Assembly (NCBI GenBank): GCA_027625915.1
Contig: JANTQA010000032.1
Location: 6,696,001-6,760,000, forward strand
DNA length: 64,000 nt
Reading direction: 5' to 3'
DNA from: Anaeramoeba flamelloides
Taxonomy: Eukaryota; Metamonada; Anaeramoebidae
Shown: positions 58,672 to 64,000 of the stretch, piece by piece
How positions within the stretch are numbered: position 1 is the first letter of the stretch
Layout: each line of letters begins with the position of its first letter
Position numbers and translations under genes: made by a program
The notes under the pieces: generated by a model
The model's database searches: none
What the model saw: the letters and a program-made list of their open reading frames with translations, nothing else
What the model was told of the DNA's origin: nothing

Positions 58672-61562
58672 ATGGGACAAAACCTAACATCTGAAATCAA
58701 ACACTTAAATGAAACAAGAGCAAGAACTTTGGATGCGTCTTCAAGAGGGCTTGTTACAATTGATGCAAGCATCCCACCATGTCCAAATTTGATTGAATTG
58801 AATTTGTCAAACAACAAAATATCCTCGATTCCTTCCATTTTGCTGAAGGACTTTGCCTCTTTGAGGATTGTTGACATTTCTTACAACAGTTTGAAAACAA
58901 TTGTTCCTGAAATCGCCATGCTTCAAAAACCTGATGAAACTTTCGCTTGTTTCCAATCAAATGACAACACTACCAAAAGAAATTTGTCAATGTACCGCTC
59001 TAATTGAACTCAATTTAAATGACAACGAAATTAGTTTCCTTCCTGACAACATTGGTACTGATTTCTTCTTTTTTTTTTAATCAATTCTTATTCTTTTTCT
59101 TTTAATCATTTCTTTTTCTTTTTTTTTCTTTTTCTTTTTCTTTTCTTTTCTTTTTCTTTTTTTTTTTTTTTTTTTTTTTTGAAAAAAAACCTTCTTAAAT
59201 AATTGAAAATTTCTTTTTTTTTTTTTAATTTTTAAAAACTGCATCTTTCTCTTTTCACCAATCTCTTAAAAGGTGATCTTGAGTTACTCAGAAAATTGTA
59301 TGTTCACAAAAACAATTTAAAAACACTTCCTGATTCAATTGGCAATCTTGTTTCTTTGATTGAATTGGATGTTGGTGATAACAATCTTTCTGAATTAAAT
59401 GTAAATATTTTTGGATGTTCTGACCTCAGATATCTCGACGCAAGCAACAACACAATTCCTAGTATTTCTGGTGAAGCAATTAAGGGTCTATCTAGACTAA
59501 CAGTAATTCTTTTTTGTTTTTTTTTCTCTTTCTTTCTTTCTTTCTTTCTTTCTTTTCAATTATTTTTGTTTTTTGTTGTTTTTTAAATCTATTTCAAGTG
59601 AAAAATTGTTTTTGTCTTCAAAATATTAAATTGAATCAAACAAATTTTGTTTGATTGACAATCAATATTATTAAAAATTTAATCAAGATCATTTTTTGTT
59701 CACCATTTAAGAAAAAAGTGAAACAAGGAAAAAAAAAGTAAAAAAACAGTTTTTCATTGTTAACCTGAATAGAAACTGAAAATAAAAAGGTAAAATCAAT
59801 TAAAAGAAGAAATAAATTAAACTTCCAAGAATAATTCATTATATTATTATCAACCCAACGAACAAATACAATTTAGCACTCCTTTTATATCGAAATAATT
59901 ATGGTGGTTTTGGAGATCTCAAAAATAGTCAAATTTTTGAACAAATTTTTAAATGATAAATCAATCAAAGAAAAACCCTTGACTCTAAAGATAGTATTAA
60001 AAAAACTGTTGTTGTGTTTTGTATTCTTCATATCGTATTTAGTCAATTATTTTCTATTATTTGATAGATCTTACTTGACATTTTCAGTCCAGTTTCCACT
60101 TAATAATTGTGTTGAACTTTTTTTCTCAAATGATAAGTCCAAAATATGAACCTTTTGCCCGATTTTGATTCTTAAAAATATTTTTTATCAATTTCTTGTT
60201 TTTCTATTTAAAAGCAAAAAACAAAAAAATAATTTGATAAATAATCAACAAAATTAAAAATGAAAGATAAAATATTTCAAAAAAATAACAAATATAACAA
60301 GTGATGTAGATCTGAAAAATATAGCATCATTTTTTATATTTTTTCTAATATTTTTTCTCGAGTAAAATAACAACTATAATCATAAAAAATAATATAAAAA
60401 AAAAAAATAGAATTAATCTAATTATTTATTAAATAAATTGGTTTCAAAAGTACAATCAAGAAGAGGTAAATAAATCCCCTGGGTTTTCAATATCAAAAGA
60501 CTTGTGAAGATCTTAGGTTTTTTTTCATCCAATTTGAGAAAAATATATTCAGGAACTTAAAATAAATATTTTTCATTAATTAATTGGAAAATGACAGAAA
60601 TAAAAAAAAAACAATAATCTAATAATTTATGAAACAATAAGAAATTAAAATTAAATAATTACCAAAATACCAAAATAATTTGATTTCAAAACAAGATAAC
60701 CAAATCAAAAAATAAATAAATAAATATAGACAAAAGTTATTTACAAAAAAAAATTCCAAACTCTGTATTTTATCTTGAAAAATAAAATAATAAACAGATC
60801 AAAAAAGTAAAAATTATTGATAAATTATTCATATACAATTAAGTAAAATATTAATACTCATTGAATCAGGATCTATTGTTTGTATTTCAAAATATGTTTA
60901 TCAAAATATTTCTCAAAAAATGAAAAAAAAAAAAAAACACACTTTTTTTACACAAAATAAGAAGTGAATAATTTCTATTTAATATATTGACAATATAATA
61001 AGGATCCAAACCATTTTCTAAACAAAAAAAATCGAGTTATAAGTATTCATTCTATTTGAAATTCTCTCAAGATTAAATCTCTTTGGAAAAAACCTTTTAT
61101 GAACAAAAATACAAAAAATAAGTGCCAATTTTCACACCTAAAAAATATATCTTATAAAATTGATAACATAAATTTTCATATCTTTTATTAAAGTAATGTC
61201 TTACAAATAAGCATATTAAATAATCATTTTGAATAGATTTAGGATGAATAACAATTTAGGATAATTAATTAATAATATTGGAATTAGGTTGTATAAAGAT
61301 ATTTTAAAATATATTTAAACGTTTTTTTTAAAAAAAGTCTTATTCAAATTTTGTATATTTAAAAGTAAAGTGTATTATTGTGATTTTTTTAACCATTTTG
61401 ACAGTGTCAAAAAAATTGAATTTTAAATTTATATATTAGAAGAGTATCCAAAAATAATCATCAAACACTTTATTTTTTTTGCAAAAAAAAAAAATATTAT
61501 TTTTTTTTCTTTAATATTATTTTATTTACTACCAATTTCTTTCTTATTATTTTTATATGAAA

Positions 61563-61613
<51 letters not shown>

Positions 61614-62322
61614 ACTATGTACGTATTAATTAATTTTTTGATTAATTTATTCTATTTATTTTATATTTTTAGTGTTTAAATTTTGGAGGAAATGAATTGA
61701 CAGAGTTACCTGAAGAAATGTCACAATTAGTAAATTTAAAGGAATTATTGTTATATGAAAACAAATTTTCTTATTTCCCAAGAGTATTAACAAATTTATG
61801 GAATTTAGAAATTTTAGATCTCAACAACAATGAAATTAAAGAAGTTCCCATGCAAATCGCAGCAATGTTATCTTTAAAAAATCTTTCTTTAGCTGCAAAT
61901 TCAATCAGAAATATTCCAAAAGAATTGTCTGTTATGGTTTGAATCACTATTTATTCTTTCTTTTTTAGCTTTTACTTTAATTATTTGTTATATACATTTC
62001 TCTATTATTTGTTATATCAGTTTTTATATTCAACACTTTGAATTAAAATATTCCTAACTGCAAATAAAACAAATCTTTGATAAATAATATTTTTATGATT
62101 TTCATTATTTTTAGACTCATTTACAACAATTAAATTTACAAGAAAATCCACTTGTTTCTGCATTACAAGCTGTTTTTCAATACAATGAAAATTGGAAGGT
62201 TATTGAAGCTGTCTTTATGGTTCTTTCTTATGGAAACGCATGTAAGTTTACATTTTTTTTTCATTTTTTTTAATGATTTATTTATTTTTTATTCACATTT
62301 AAATAATGGCAATCTTTTTTCC

Positions 62323-62360
<38 letters not shown>

Positions 62361-62466
62361 TTAATATTAAATAACTATAGCCAAAGGAGCAAAAGAATTT
62401 CTTGAAGAATTAGAACAATTAAAAGAACAATTTAGAAAACAAAAAGAAACTGAAGAAAATTTATAA
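58672..62466 (+). CDS. Leucine-rich-repeat protein, copy B, five exons
   Basis: Exons 58672-59054, 59273-59502, 61673-61936, 62115-62241 and 62381-62466. Junctions are ATTG|GTACTG, AAAAG|GTGATC, ACA|GTAATT, TTTTTAG|TGTTTA, ATG|GTTTGA, TTTTAG|ACTCAT, GCAT|GTAAGT and CTATAG|CCAAAG, and all phases agree. The product is the same 362-residue protein as copy A: a myristoylation-type MGQNLT start, tandem leucine-rich units in every exon from 1 to 4, and a Glu/Lys-rich helical tail. Leucine-rich repeats of this type bind other proteins, and an acylated start would place it at membranes. This copy has one extra A (run of five, 58925-58929; four in copy A) in exon 1, which shifts the frame into an early stop. 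Exons 2-5 are intact. Confidence 0.8.
59697..60130. mobile_element. Element family R, copy in arm B
   Basis: Inverse counterpart of 40793-41222, inside LRR intron 2, with CACAATTATTAAGTGGAAAC and GTGAAACAAGGAAAAAAAAA-type ends read on the arm A strand. Related to the LINE insert at 53460. Confidence 0.6.
61566..61612. repeat. AT dinucleotide microsatellite in LRR copy B intron 2
   Basis: About 22 AT units; the arm A counterpart (38720-38745) is shorter. Confidence 0.9.
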
Positions 62467-62780
62467 TGAAATCATTTTATTATATTTTATTTAATTTAAC
62501 ACAAACAAATAAAATGTCAAAATCAATAATTATGACAAGATAAAAATTCATTTTAAAAAAAACATATTATTTTGATCAAAATAAAATCAAACAACAACAA
62601 TAACAACAACAACAAATATCTTTTATTAAATAAAAATAATAATTCAACTTTATTCAAATCTAAAATATTTTTATCAAAATTTAATATTTCAAATATTTGT
62701 GATTTATATTTAAATAAAACTTTTTCTTAATACTTAAATTTGAATTTATATCTTTGATTTTGATTTTGATTTTTTTCAAA

Positions 62781-63699
62781 AATATTTTTAAAAATTGATT
62801 AAACTAATATCTAGATTTTCTCTTTCTTTAATAAAGTTTTGATTTTGTTTAATTAAATTTTAATCCAATAAAATCTAAATACCCAAACCTCTTCAATGTT
62901 TGATTCAATGGTATATTGATTGTTACTTAAAACTTTGTTGTATATTGAAAAGTTTCCTGGTCTTAGACACATCCAAAAAGTATTATCATTAAATAAAAAA
63001 ATCATAATTTTATCAAAAAAACATCAAAAGTTCTGAAATCATTTTGATACCTTTGAAATAGATTTATGTTTTAGATAATTAACAAAATATTAAATTTAAT
63101 CAAAATAAAATTGTTCTTTTCATTATCAAACCAAGATCAGTAAGAAACTGTTTTGTTTTGTTCATAAAAATTTCATTTAAATTTCAAATTCAAAACAAGA
63201 ACAGAAATATGAAAAATAATAATCAAGTTGGATCAAAAAAAAATAATATACTTTACAAAGTAGGTGTAAGTTTGATTTCTGCTAGTTATCAAAAATCCTC
63301 TTCAGAAAAGACTTGTGGTGTATATCACTCAACTAATAGCAAAATTGGATTGTAAGATCTTGACATTTGCTACAATTAAATAATGGTATTTGAATTATAA
63401 ATAGGAAAAATTTACACTTTTATTTGCTCATTTTTCTTTCTTTACCCAAATCAAGTTCTCAAAGAAGTGAGTTGTAATTTAAAAAAAGTTTAATTTAAAA
63501 AAGAAAATTGAAAATAAAGTGAAAATTTTTCCCATATATAATTCAAATATCAATAACTATAAAACACAGGCATTTGAGAACTCATATTATTCATTATAAA
63601 AATTAATTTTGATAAAAATTTCATCTTAAATGGAGTTTCAAACATAAAAGAATAATATGAAACAGAGAGCTTTTATTTTTAAAAATATACAAAGTAAAA
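62781..63699. other. Gene-free stretch beyond arm B
   Basis: A small open frame with ATG at 63209 reads MKNNNQVGSKKNNILYKVG before a GTAAGT site, so a first coding exon is conceivable. Nothing else supports it, so I do not call a gene. Confidence 0.35.
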
Positions 63700-64000
63700 A
63701 AAAAAATCATTTTTTGTTTTGACTCTATTCATCATTCATTGATTTATCACTCAATTAAAAAATTTATCAAAAATGAAATTTTAAAAAGGTTTCTACTTGC
63801 TTATTACTCAAAGGAAGGAATATTTGTTTACCAATGAGATCCATTATCTCCTCTATTATTTGGTTTTATTTCTCATTTTCTTTTAGAAAAAATCAATTCA
63901 CTAGCAATACACGTACAGATGTTTTCTGATGATTTGATATTAATAATGAAAGGATCAATGATTGAAATAAATTATCAATTACAAAAAATATATAAAATAA
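63700..64000 (+). mobile_element. LINE fragment L6, continues beyond the window
   Basis: Encodes FDSIHHSLIYHSIKKFIK, DPLSPLLFGFISHF and an active-site box FSDDL (63922-63936), then IMKGSMIEIN. A TGA (63835-63837) replaces the Gly codon of the GDP motif. It begins abruptly after an A run and runs off the right edge. It is diverged from L1, L2 and L4. Confidence 0.75.

Larger units (their letters stand above)
58578..62780 (+). repeat. Inverted duplication, arm B
   Basis: Reverse complement of 37520-42350. The match starts near GATTTAAGAATATTT (arm A: GATTTATGAATATTT) and ends near TTTTGATTTTGATTTTTTT. Outside these points the sequences differ. It lacks the two MITEs found in arm A. Confidence 0.9.

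Noticed and set aside
63158-63358. Possible first exon (ATG 63209) ending at a GTAAGT site
   Set aside because: Only about 20 residues before the donor, no downstream exon in the window and no homology.
1-64000. tRNA, rRNA, CRISPR and bacterial-type operators or terminators
   Set aside because: No GTTCGAATC-type B box with a matching A box, no rRNA core, no regularly spaced repeats and no prokaryotic gene organisation were found by eye on either strand.

Overview
AT-rich protist nuclear DNA (roughly 75-80 % A+T by eye), probably from a free-living amoeboid eukaryote. The mix of Sel1, ankyrin, BTB and leucine-rich-repeat proteins, Asn runs, multi-kilobase GT-AG introns and abundant homopolymers recalls Anaeramoeba-type genomes. 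That assignment is an inference from style and recalled families, not a search result. I saw no bacterial operons, rRNA, tRNA or CRISPR. Most of the window is transposon-derived or featureless AT-rich DNA, and the genes are short exons scattered through it.

Layout. 1-5.4 kb: dispersed repeats and a minus-strand LINE fragment that is itself hit by a DNA element and a palindromic element. 5.4-6.9 kb: exon of a Lys/Ser/Glu-rich protein. 7-14.1 kb: more DNA-element copies and a plus-strand LINE (9.8-14.1 kb) carrying a long-inverted-repeat element, a 1.3 kb element and two palindromic inserts. 14.2-15.2 kb: minus-strand exon of an unidentified protein with an RRM-like stretch. 15.3-25.5 kb: no gene seen. 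25.5-36.4 kb: one plus-strand gene, rebuilt from seven exons, encoding about 913 residues: Sel1-like repeats, two ankyrin repeats, two BTB-type domains and a C-terminal CICF box. Two of its exons appear to be 3-nt micro-exons. 37.5-42.35 kb and 58.6-62.8 kb: two arms of an inverted duplication, each with the same five-exon leucine-rich-repeat gene. 42.4-58.6 kb: spacer with LINE fragments, DNA elements and, on the minus strand, a two-exon USP4/11/15-like deubiquitinase homologue (55.6 to 46.7 kb) whose catalytic triad residues all appear replaced. 62.8-64 kb: gene-poor, ending in another LINE fragment that leaves the window.

The genes form no pathway cluster. The BTB protein could be a Cullin-3 adaptor and the USP homologue could bind ubiquitin without cleaving it, so both may touch ubiquitin signalling, but their proximity is not evidence of a joint function. 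The most notable points are the triad-less USP, the frame-consistent Sel1-ankyrin-BTB gene with AAA micro-exons, the inverted LRR duplication with complementary homopolymer frameshifts, and a family of modular palindromes that repeatedly sits in or beside one LINE family.
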